DNA from: Pseudomonadota bacterium
GTDB taxonomy: Bacteria > Pseudomonadota > Gammaproteobacteria > Burkholderiales > Burkholderiaceae_E
Assembly: GCA_029779435.1 (NCBI GenBank)
Contig: JAKPAM010000039.1
Span: 1 to 48,473 of the forward strand
Direction of reading: 5' to 3'
DNA: 48,473 nucleotides
Shown here: in pieces, positions 34,890 through 41,685 of the stretch
How positions within the stretch are numbered: the stretch's first letter is position 1
Layout of the letters: every line of letters starts with the position of its first letter
The notes under the pieces: model-generated
What the model was told of the DNA's origin: nothing
What the model saw: only the letters and a program-made list of their open reading frames with translations
Databases searched by the model: none
Program-made: the position numbers and the translations under genes

Positions 34890-34918
34890 TTGCGCGCGCC
34901 GCGGCAAGGTCGTACACT
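34890..34918 (+). promoter_or_regulatory. Putative aroG promoter
   Basis: TTGCGC (34890-34895) and TACACT (34913-34918) are separated by exactly 17 bp. They are the best sigma-70-like pair in the gap between the DUF748 gene and aroG. Transcription would start near 34925, only about three bases before the leader-peptide ATG. Inferred from spacing and position. Confidence 0.55.
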
Positions 34919-34927
34919 GCGCGGATC

Positions 34928-35011
34928 ATGCAACGCGCGTCGTTTTACTTCGGCTACTTCTTTTGGCTTTCCACTGCCGGTGGAATGAGTCGGGAAAACG
35001 CACGCAGCTAG
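34928..35011 (+). CDS. aroG leader peptide (aromatic-rich attenuator peptide)
   Basis: A 27-codon frame from ATG 34928 to TAG 35009-35011. Residues 6-13 read FYFGYFFW, with seven of eight residues aromatic (codons 34943-34966). This sits just upstream of competing hairpins and a terminator in front of the DAHP synthase gene. The arrangement is that of a classical attenuator leader: shortage of charged tRNA-Phe, -Tyr or -Trp would stall the ribosome in this run. No Shine-Dalgarno with proper spacing is visible (AAGG is 18 bases upstream). If the promoter at 34890 is right, the transcript begins about three bases before the ATG and would be essentially leaderless. The predicted peptide itself has no other recognisable role. 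Confidence 0.85.
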   Translation: MQRASFYFGYFFWLSTAGGMSRENARS

Positions 35012-35062
35012 CACGCAAGAATCCGATCCAGAACCGCCGGCCGAGCCCGGCGGTTTTTTTTT
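34969..35062 (+). terminator. aroG attenuator: pause hairpin, antiterminator and terminator
   Basis: Region 1:2 is TTCCAC (34969-34974) pairing with GTGGAA (34980-34985). Region 2 (GCCGGTGG, 34976-34983) can instead pair with region 3 (CCGCCGGC, 35034-35041) over eight positions with one G-U pair, forming an antiterminator. Region 3:4 is AACCGCCGG (35032-35040) pairing with CCGGCGGTT (35047-35055), followed by a T-run to 35062: a strong intrinsic terminator. The aromatic codons end three bases before region 1, so a ribosome stalled there would block region 1 and free region 2 for region 3, letting aroG be read. A ribosome reaching the stop at 35011 would cover region 2 and favour termination. 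Confidence 0.85.
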
Positions 35063-35079
35063 GCCCCAGGAAACCGAGA

Positions 35080-36150
35080 ATGTCCATCACCGACGATGTC
35101 CGAATCCGCGAGATCAAGGAACTCGCGCCGCCCTCGCATGTCCTGCGCGAATCGCTGATCAGCGACAAGGCGATCGAAACCACGGTCGCCGCCCGCCAGG
35201 CGATCCACCGGATCCTGCACGACATGGACGACCGCCTGCTGGTCATCATCGGGCCGTGCTCGATCCATGACACGACGGCGGCGATCGAGTACGCGCAGCG
35301 CCTGCACGAGCAGCGCCAGCGCTTCGATGCCGATCTGGAGATCGTCATGCGCGTGTACTTCGAGAAACCGCGCACCACGGTGGGCTGGAAGGGGATGATC
35401 AACGATCCCGACATGAACAACAGCTTCGACATCAACAAGGGCCTGCGCATCGCGCGCAGCCTGCTGCTCCAGATCACCGAGATGGGCCTGCCGGCGGCCG
35501 GCGAGTTCCTCGACGTCATCAGCCCGCAGTACCTCGCCGACCTGATTTCCTGGGGTGCGATCGGCGCGCGGACGACCGAGTCGCAGGTGCACCGCGAGCT
35601 GGCGTCGGGCCTGTCGTGCCCGGTGGGTTTCAAGAACGGTACCGACGGCAACCTGCGGATCGCGCTCGATGCGGTCAAGGCGGCCTCGCATCCGCACCAC
35701 TTCCTGTCGGTGACCAAGGGCGGCCATTCGGCGATCGTCTCGACCAACGGCAACGAGGACTGCCACGTGATCCTGCGCGGCGGCAAGACGCCGAACTACG
35801 ATGCCGCCAGCGTCGACGCCGCGTGCCGCGAAGCGGCGGCCAACGCGATGGCCTGCCGGCTGATGATCGACGCCAGCCATGGCAACAGCCAGAAGAAGCC
35901 CGAGAACCAGGTGCCGGTCATCGCCGACATCGCCGGCCAGATCGCCGGCGGCGACAACCGCATCTTCGGCGTGATGATCGAGAGCCACCTGGTCGCCGGC
36001 CGCCAGGACCTGGTGGCGGGCAAGCCGCTGACGTACGGTCAGAGCATCACCGACGGCTGCATCGGCTGGGAGACCAGCGTCGGCGTGCTCGAAACCCTCG
36101 CCGACGCGGTGCGCCAGCGGCGCCTGAAGGCCGAGGCGGACGCCGCCTGA
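35080..36150 (+). CDS. aroG: 3-deoxy-7-phosphoheptulonate synthase, class I (AroG)
   Basis: A 356-residue DAHP synthase joining phosphoenolpyruvate and erythrose 4-phosphate, the first step of the shikimate pathway. Class I signatures: DRLLVIIGPCSIHDTTAAIE (metal-binding Cys), VMRVYFEKPRTTVGWKGMIN, AGEFLDVISPQYLADLISWG, GARTTESQVHRELASGLSCP, VGFKNGTDG, DASHGNSQKK and GVMIESHLVAGRQ. The N-terminus (RIREIKELAPPSHVL) is that of the feedback-inhibited AroF/G/H type. The ATG at 35080 has AGGA eight bases upstream. Expression is probably controlled by the attenuator at 34928-35062, which would respond jointly to phenylalanine, tyrosine and tryptophan charging. Confidence 0.97.
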   Translation: MSITDDVRIREIKELAPPSHVLRESLISDKAIETTVAARQAIHRILHDMDDRLLVIIGPCSIHDTTAAIEYAQRLHEQRQRFDADLEIVMRVYFEKPRTTVGWKGMINDPDMNNSFDINKGLRIARSLLLQITEMGLPAAGEFLDVISPQYLADLISWGAIGARTTESQVHRELASGLSCPVGFKNGTDGNLRIALDAVKAASHPHHFLSVTKGGHSAIVSTNGNEDCHVILRGGKTPNYDAASVDAACREAAANAMACRLMIDASHGNSQKKPENQVPVIADIAGQIAGGDNRIFGVMIESHLVAGRQDLVAGKPLTYGQSITDGCIGWETSVGVLETLADAVRQRRLKAEADAA

Positions 36151-36240
36151 CGGGATAAGGGCGACCAGCGGATTAGGGGCGACCAGCGGAATAGGGGCGG
36201 CTAGCGGGATAAGGGCGGCTAACAGGATAAGGGCGGCCAA
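36151..36240. repeat. Tandem array of five 18-bp units after aroG
   Basis: Five direct units of 18 bp beginning immediately after the aroG stop codon: CGGGATAAGGGCGACCAG, CGGATTAGGGGCGACCAG, CGGAATAGGGGCGGCTAG, CGGGATAAGGGCGGCTAA, CAGGATAAGGGCGGCCAA. The rest of the 231-base gap to the next gene holds a possible hairpin, GGGCGGCC (36231-36238) with GGCCGCCC (36251-36258), whose left arm is in the last unit. No U-tract follows, so termination is uncertain. Confidence 0.9.
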
Positions 36241-36381
36241 TGGGGGGACGGGCCGCCCTCGAGGGTAAGGGCCGCCGGGGGCGGCGAACCCTCCATTCGT
36301 CGGCCCCTCGCGGCATCGGTCTTCCGGTCGGAAGGGGGCGAAAGTCCGCGTGCTATAAGAACGGCAGTCAGGAGAGAACGA

Positions 36382-36999
36382 ATGGATGCCGTCAAGAATG
36401 CGTCTTCGCCGCGCCTGGATTCGAACCAGCCGGCAAGGGGCGCCGCGCCCGCGCCCCGGCAGCACAAACCCACGCCGCACGAACGCCTGCTCGCGCTAGG
36501 GGCCAAGCCGGTCGGCCGCGCCAGCGAGTTCAGCGCCGAGATCCATGGCCTGATGGCGCGCACGCCGCTGTTTTCCAGCCTGGACATCGACGAGACGCGT
36601 AAGCTCGGCTCGTTCATGTACGTCTATGAGGTGCCGGCCGGTGTCACGCTGATCACCGAAGGCGAGAGCGGCGACTTCATGATGCTGCTGATGACCGGCA
36701 TGGTCGACGTGCTGCGGCGCAATCGCTACAACTACCCGTCGCGCATCGCTGTCGCGCATGCCGGCCATGCGCTCGGCGAGATGTCGATGTTCGACGGCGA
36801 GCCGCGCTTCGCGTCGTGCGTCGCGCTCGAAGGCTGCCGCATCGCCGTGCTGACGCGCGACGCGCTGATGCTGGTGCTGACCGACGAGGCCAAGCTGGGC
36901 AACAAGATCCTGCTCAAGCTCGTGCAACTGCTGTCCGAGCGGCTGCGCCAGACCAGCGCCAAGCTGGTTTCGTACCTGGAAGCGTCGCGCGACGCCTGA
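36382..36999 (+). CDS. Cyclic nucleotide-binding domain protein (Crp-fold, no DNA-binding domain)
   Basis: A 205-residue protein. A polar, Pro/Arg-rich head (1-45) precedes a Crp/Fnr-type beta-roll (about 60-170): LMARTPLFSSLDIDETRKLG, VPAGVTLITEGESGDFMMLL, then the phosphate-binding cassette GEMSMFDGEPRFASCVALEG and a final helix. The cassette has GE at the expected place, but the usual R-[TS]-A is replaced by R-F-A-S, so cAMP binding is uncertain. No helix-turn-helix follows, and the protein ends after one long amphipathic helix (NKILLKLVQLLSERLRQTSA), suggesting a dimeric sensor acting on a partner protein. ATG 36382 has GGAG seven bases upstream. Its stop codon overlaps the start of palindromic element copy 2. 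Confidence 0.88.
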   Translation: MDAVKNASSPRLDSNQPARGAAPAPRQHKPTPHERLLALGAKPVGRASEFSAEIHGLMARTPLFSSLDIDETRKLGSFMYVYEVPAGVTLITEGESGDFMMLLMTGMVDVLRRNRYNYPSRIAVAHAGHALGEMSMFDGEPRFASCVALEGCRIAVLTRDALMLVLTDEAKLGNKILLKLVQLLSERLRQTSAKLVSYLEASRDA

Positions 37000-37112
37000 A
37001 TCCGCCGAGAGTCAACGCCAGGCGGCGTTGCCTATGCCGGCCGCGCAAATCCTCGCGATACCTCGGTTATCGCTGCGGTTCGCGCGTTGCCTGGCGCTGA
37101 TTTCGGCGGATT
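36999..37112. repeat. Palindromic element, copy 2 (shorter, ~114 bp)
   Basis: The ends AATCCGCCGA (36999-37008) and TCGGCGGATT (37103-37112) are inverted repeats, continuing imperfectly inward (ACGCCAGGC / GCCTGGCGC) to the central hairpin GCGATA-CCTCGGT-TATCGC. The core 37045-37095 matches 5150-5199 with one substitution and one inserted T. The outer 28-bp tips of copy 1 are absent. As with copy 1, it starts at the stop codon of the upstream gene (36997-36999) and lies between convergent genes. Confidence 0.8.
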
Positions 37113-37164
37113 TCATCATGTTCGGTCCGCTGTATCCAGGCACGCCGTATCGGGTTCGTGATCC

Positions 37165-39624
37165 CTAATCGACGATCGCCATGCCCGCGGCGACTGGCGC
37201 TTGCACCTGCACGTCTTCCTGCACGGGCTGCCCCCGTGCCGGCGCCATCGTCAACGTATCGACCGGCACCGCGCCCTTGACGAACGCCATCAGCGTGTTG
37301 CCCGACGGGTCTTGCGTCTCGCGCAGCCGCAGGCCGGTGTCGAGCAGGCCATGGCGCGCCATCAGCGCGATCCAGTGCAACAGACCCGCGAAGCAGCGCC
37401 GTTGCTGCTGTTCGAGTTCCCACGGTACGCCGATGCCGGCGTTGTAGATCGTATGCGTCAGCGCGACGAAATCGCGACCGGCCGCGTCGTGCGCGTCGTA
37501 CTCGCGCAGGATCAGCATGCCGTCGTAGCGCAGCGCGTCGGCCAGCGACGCGACGAACGCATCGATCCGGTCGAGCGGCGCATGGTGCAGCCCGATCAGG
37601 CAGGTGACCAGGTCCAGGCTGCCGGCCGGCACCGACAGGGTGGGTACCGGCTGGTAATCGTTCAGGTCCACGTAGCGCGCGTTGCGCCACAGGCTGCCGC
37701 GTTCGAGCACGTCGACGATGCCGTGGCCCGGCGCTTCGTCGTTGAGCAAGTAGCGCGGGCCGCGCAGGCCCACCTGCCGGTCGATGCCGCGCAGGTAGCG
37801 GCCCAGCGTGCCGAATTCGAGGTAACCGTCGACCTGGCGCTCGCGGCCCAGCGACTGCATGACCTGGCCGACCTGCGCGGCGATGTCGCGCTTATGGCGG
37901 CGCAGCGCGGGCAGCGCGAAGCGGGCCTCGGCCAGCGCCGGGCGGATCCTGGGCAGCTCGTTCAGCAGATGGCGATAGGTCGATTCGTCGTCCGGATGGC
38001 GCTCGGCCAGCGTCCGGACCAGCGCGTGCAGCCGCGCTTCCGGATAGAGCCGATAGACGCTTTGGAAATGACGGTACAGCGCATCGTGCCAGACCGGATC
38101 ACCGAGCACGCGACGAAACGTCGATACTGCGTGGCGCGGGGGCGTCGCCTGTGTCGGACCGTCGGCGGTCATCGGCAGCGGCCCCCCGCGCATGGGCGCC
38201 GGCGCATCGGGCGGCGATTCGGTGTCGCGGGCCGCGGCGCCGGCCAGCGTCAGTTCCATTTGCGGCGCCGTGTCGCCGGTCTCCGGGCGGTAATAAGCGT
38301 CCCACAACGCGTTGCGGAAGCGATAGTCCGGATCGAGCCGCGCCTTGAGCGCGAAGAATTCATCGGCGTGCGGGTAAGCGGCCAGGAACTGCGCGCGCGT
38401 CGCGTGCAGGTCGTACGGCAGGAAGAAGCTGCCGCCGACGGCGATCGCCGCGTCGATCAGTTCGCGCGCCCAGATCGCGACCGGGCTGCCCGATGCGTCA
38501 CGCGCGCGATGCTTGTGATAGATCTGCACGCAGAAGGTATCGCCGCGCGCCCACGCGAGCAGCGTGCCCGGATCGTCGGTCGAGTGGCGCACGGTCACGT
38601 TGACGCCGCGCACCTGATAGCGTCGCAGCGTCGCCACCATCGCCGCCAGGAATTCGTCGCCGCGCGCGGCGGGCACGAAGTATTCCTGCAGCGCGTACGT
38701 GCTGTGCTGCGACACGGGTTCGAGCAGCCCGACGTCGTGGCTGGTCTCGAAGTTGCGCCAGTGCACGGGCCGGCGCGCGAACAGCAGCGGATCGAGCACG
38801 TACTCGCGGCGCCAGCGCGCCCACCAGCCGTCGGCGGTCGCCCAGACCATGTAGCGGTGCAACGGATGCCTGCGCGCCGATGTCTGCAGGCGGGCATCGT
38901 GCGTCGCCCACTTGTCGGTCTCGAACCAGCTGACCGAACGGACCTTGTCGAAGCGCGGCGGGTACAGCTCGGCGCTGTGCAGCGCCGCTCCCTCGGCCTT
39001 GAGCACCGTGGTGCGGAAATGCTCGGTGTAGTGTTCGCGGCGCAGCTTGGCCGTCTGGCGCCGCAGCCGGTGGTTGGGCACCAGGTCGATCTCCGCCTCG
39101 GCGATCACGCCGAGCGCGCCGTAGCCGCCGATCACGCCGTAGAACAGTTCGGCGTTCGACGTCGGCGTCGCTTCCTGGATGCTGCCGTCGGCGAGCACCA
39201 CGCGTATCCAACGCGTCGCACGCACGATCGGCCCGAGCCCGGCCTGGCTGCCATGCGCGTTGACGCTCAGCGCGCCGCCGACCGTGAAGTTCGCATACGG
39301 CTGCATGATGCCGACCGACGCGTCGTGCGGATCGATGAAGCGCAGCACTTCGCGCCAGCGGATGCCGGCCTGCACGCGAAGCGTCATCCGCAGCGGCGAG
39401 AAGCGGATCACCTTGTTGAACGCGCGCATGTCCAGGTGCAGCGAGCCGAAGCTCGCCGTCTGGCCGCCCATGCTGTAGCGGCCGGCGCCGATCGATACCG
39501 GGCCGTCGGTGCGGGCCAGCGCGTCGGCGATCTCTTCGATGGTCTTGGGGGCGACGATCGCCCAGACCGGCACCGGATGCCGGCCGGTGACGTCGTTGAC
39601 CACGGGAAGCGGCGGCGCTTGCAT
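37165..39624 (-). CDS. FAD-linked oxidase / methyltransferase-like fusion protein
   Basis: An 819-residue, apparently cytosolic protein of two unrelated halves. Residues about 15-190 are a VAO-type FAD-binding domain (VSIGAGRYSMGGQTASFG, then MQPYANFTVGGALSVNAHGS and FYGVIGGYGALGVIAEAEID). Residues about 195-440 are an ALO/gulonolactone-oxidase-like substrate domain ending LDPDYRFRNALWDAYY. After a Pro/Ala-rich linker (about 450-500), residues 505-800 resemble a SAM-dependent methyltransferase: VDGYLEFGTLGRYLRGID could be a degenerate SAM-binding loop, LDLVTCLIGLHHAPLDRIDA is a typical post-motif region, and LRYDGMLILREYDAHD follows. No canonical GxGxG is visible, so catalysis by the second half is uncertain. 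Substrates unknown. A DUF805 gene ends 13 bases upstream on the same strand, so the two are probably co-transcribed. Confidence 0.82.
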   Translation of the reverse strand: MQAPPLPVVNDVTGRHPVPVWAIVAPKTIEEIADALARTDGPVSIGAGRYSMGGQTASFGSLHLDMRAFNKVIRFSPLRMTLRVQAGIRWREVLRFIDPHDASVGIMQPYANFTVGGALSVNAHGSQAGLGPIVRATRWIRVVLADGSIQEATPTSNAELFYGVIGGYGALGVIAEAEIDLVPNHRLRRQTAKLRREHYTEHFRTTVLKAEGAALHSAELYPPRFDKVRSVSWFETDKWATHDARLQTSARRHPLHRYMVWATADGWWARWRREYVLDPLLFARRPVHWRNFETSHDVGLLEPVSQHSTYALQEYFVPAARGDEFLAAMVATLRRYQVRGVNVTVRHSTDDPGTLLAWARGDTFCVQIYHKHRARDASGSPVAIWARELIDAAIAVGGSFFLPYDLHATRAQFLAAYPHADEFFALKARLDPDYRFRNALWDAYYRPETGDTAPQMELTLAGAAARDTESPPDAPAPMRGGPLPMTADGPTQATPPRHAVSTFRRVLGDPVWHDALYRHFQSVYRLYPEARLHALVRTLAERHPDDESTYRHLLNELPRIRPALAEARFALPALRRHKRDIAAQVGQVMQSLGRERQVDGYLEFGTLGRYLRGIDRQVGLRGPRYLLNDEAPGHGIVDVLERGSLWRNARYVDLNDYQPVPTLSVPAGSLDLVTCLIGLHHAPLDRIDAFVASLADALRYDGMLILREYDAHDAAGRDFVALTHTIYNAGIGVPWELEQQQRRCFAGLLHWIALMARHGLLDTGLRLRETQDPSGNTLMAFVKGAVPVDTLTMAPARGQPVQEDVQVQAPVAAGMAIVD

Positions 39625-39636
39625 GCGACGCGTCGG

Positions 39637-40002
39637 TCAGAGCGGAACCGGCGGGCGCCACGCCAGCGCCGAGCGGCTGGCCAGGCGCAGATGGTGGCCG
39701 GCGCCCAGGAACATCAGTTGCATCAGCAGCCAGATGCCGCCGATGACAGGAATCAGCGCCACCAGCAGGCACATCGCCGACAGCGCGCGGTCATGCAGGC
39801 GGCGTACCGACAGCGACAACCAGGCCCACGCGAGCAGGGTTCCGAGCACGATCTTGCCGACCGGCAGCCAATCGGCCGGCAGCCACATCGTCAGCGCGCC
39901 GAACAGCGATTGCGCGGCGAGCCATCCCAGCAGCATCGCTGCCCAGTACTGCCCCCGGCTGACCCGGCCGCGAAACGAAAACAGTCCGATGATTGGTTGC
40001 AT
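39637..40002 (-). CDS. DUF805 family membrane protein
   Basis: A 121-residue protein with about three to four membrane helices. The N-terminus LFSFRGRVSRGQYW is the diagnostic DUF805 motif (F-x-G-R-x-x-R-x-x-F/Y-W), and VRRLHDRALSAMCLLVALIP is the second conserved block (R-R-L-H-D). Proteins of this family (YhaH/YhaI-like) are of unknown function. It is encoded immediately upstream of the FAD-oxidase/methyltransferase fusion with only 12 bases between stop and start, pointing to a shared transcript. Start ATG 40002 gives the standard N-terminus; the upstream in-frame extension is Arg/Gly-rich and unlikely. Confidence 0.9.
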   Translation of the reverse strand: MQPIIGLFSFRGRVSRGQYWAAMLLGWLAAQSLFGALTMWLPADWLPVGKIVLGTLLAWAWLSLSVRRLHDRALSAMCLLVALIPVIGGIWLLMQLMFLGAGHHLRLASRSALAWRPPVPL

Positions 40003-40222
40003 GAGTCGACCCTGGCCCGTGATTCCGCCGCCGCCCCGTCGATGGCGGCGCGCAGGGTCGGGCAACGCCAGGCCATGCTACGGAAAGCCTCCCCGGCGTC
40101 GCCGTGCGCGAGCGCCGACGGCGGAGTCCGTCCGACAGTCGGGTGAGACTGTCGCGCTTGCGCGTCGCCTCGCGGAATGGGAGCATGCTCGGCACCGCGT
40201 TTCCTTGGGCCCGAGGCTCTGC

Positions 40223-41635
40223 ATGGACCACCCGTCTCCTTTCGCCGGTGCGCTGCGCCGGCCGCTGCCGGTCGCCCTGGCCGATATCCTCAGATCGCGT
40301 TTCGGCGATCGCTTTTCCGTCGCGCAGGCGGTCCGCGACCATCACGGCCGTGACGAATCGCCATTTCCCGTGACGCCGCCCGACGCGGTCGTGTTCGCGC
40401 ACTCGACCGAAGAGGTCGTCGAGATCGTCCGCGCCTGCCGCGCGCACGGCGTGCCGATCATCCCGTTCGGCGTCGGCTCGTCGCTCGAAGGGCACCTGCT
40501 GGCGCTGCATGGCGGCGTCACGATCGACCTGTCGCAGATGAACCGCGTGCTGGCGATCCATGCCGAGGACTTGAGCGTCACCGTGCAGGCCGGCGTCACG
40601 CGCAAGCAGTTGAACGACGAGCTCAAGTCCACCGGCCTGTTCTTTCCGATCGATCCGGGCGCCGATGCGAGCCTGGGCGGCATGACGGCCACCCGCGCGT
40701 CGGGCACCAACGCGGTGCGCTACGGCACGATGAAGGAGAACGTGCTGGGCCTGACGGTCGTCACGCCCGACGGCAAGGTCGTGCGCACGGCCAGCCGCGC
40801 GCGCAAGTCGTCGGCCGGCTACGATCTGACGCGGCTGTTCGTCGGCTCCGAAGGGACGCTGGGCGTCGTCACCGAGGTATCGGTACGCGTCTATCCGGTG
40901 CCCGAGGCGATGTCCGCGGCCGTCGTCAACTTCGCGACGCTGGACGACGCGGTGCGCGCGGTGATCCAGACGATCCAGTTGGGCGTGCCGGTCGCGCGTT
41001 GCGAGTTCCTGTGCGAGCACACGATCCGCGCGATCAACGCGCACAGCCACACGACGCTACGCGAATCGCCGACGCTGTTCTTCGAGTTCCATGGTACCGA
41101 GGCCGGCGTGCGCGAGCAGGCCGAGACGGTGCAGGAGATCATGCGCGAGCATGGCGGCGAGGACTTCGAGTGGGCGACCCGGCCCGAAGACCGTACGCGG
41201 CTGTGGAACGCGCGGCACAACGCGTATTTCGCGTGCCTGCAGACGCGGGCGGGCGGCCGTGCGATCTCGACCGACACCTGCGTGCCGATCTCGCGGCTGG
41301 CCGATTCGATCAGCGGCGCGCGCGCGATCCTGGACAAGGCCAGCTTTCCGTCGATGCTGCTCGGCCACGTCGGTGACGGCAACTTCCACGCGCTGCTGCT
41401 GATCGATCCAAACGACCCGGTGGAGGTCGAGGAGGCCGAGCGGATGAACGACCAGATCGTCCGGCTCGCGCTGTCGATGGACGGTACCTGCACCGGCGAG
41501 CACGGCGTCGGACTGCACAAGATGGGGTTCCTCGTCGAGGAGGCCGGCGACGACGCCATCGAGTTGATGAGGCGGATCAAGCATGCGATCGATCCGGACA
41601 ACATCATGAACCCGGGCAAGATCTTCGCGTTCTGA
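40223..41635 (+). CDS. FAD-linked D-2-hydroxyacid dehydrogenase (D-lactate dehydrogenase/GlcD type)
   Basis: A 470-residue soluble flavoprotein. Residues about 50-235 form the PCMH FAD-binding domain (VPIIPFGVGSSLEGHLLALH, GGMTATRASGTNAVRYGTMK, LFVGSEGTLGVVTEV). The remainder is the FAD-oxidase C-terminal domain with the metal-binding GHVGDGNFHALL and the family-terminal GEHGVGLHKMGFL plus DPDNIMNPGKIF. Such enzymes oxidise D-lactate, glycolate or D-2-hydroxyglutarate and pass electrons to cytochrome c or quinone. Single-gene D-lactate dehydrogenase (cytochrome) is the likeliest, as no glcE/glcF genes follow. ATG 40223 has GAGG at 40212-40215. It is divergent from the DUF805 gene with 220 bases between starts and is followed by kup. 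Confidence 0.9.
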   Translation: MDHPSPFAGALRRPLPVALADILRSRFGDRFSVAQAVRDHHGRDESPFPVTPPDAVVFAHSTEEVVEIVRACRAHGVPIIPFGVGSSLEGHLLALHGGVTIDLSQMNRVLAIHAEDLSVTVQAGVTRKQLNDELKSTGLFFPIDPGADASLGGMTATRASGTNAVRYGTMKENVLGLTVVTPDGKVVRTASRARKSSAGYDLTRLFVGSEGTLGVVTEVSVRVYPVPEAMSAAVVNFATLDDAVRAVIQTIQLGVPVARCEFLCEHTIRAINAHSHTTLRESPTLFFEFHGTEAGVREQAETVQEIMREHGGEDFEWATRPEDRTRLWNARHNAYFACLQTRAGGRAISTDTCVPISRLADSISGARAILDKASFPSMLLGHVGDGNFHALLLIDPNDPVEVEEAERMNDQIVRLALSMDGTCTGEHGVGLHKMGFLVEEAGDDAIELMRRIKHAIDPDNIMNPGKIFAF

Positions 41636-41685
41636 TCGGCAACGCGTGCAGCGCCAGGCGGCCGCGCGCTCAACACCTTCCATCC

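Noticed and set aside
37201..40146. A 981-codon open frame opposite the FAD-oxidase fusion and DUF805 genes
   Set aside because: Arg/Gln/His-rich shadow without motifs; the minus-strand genes have clear domains.
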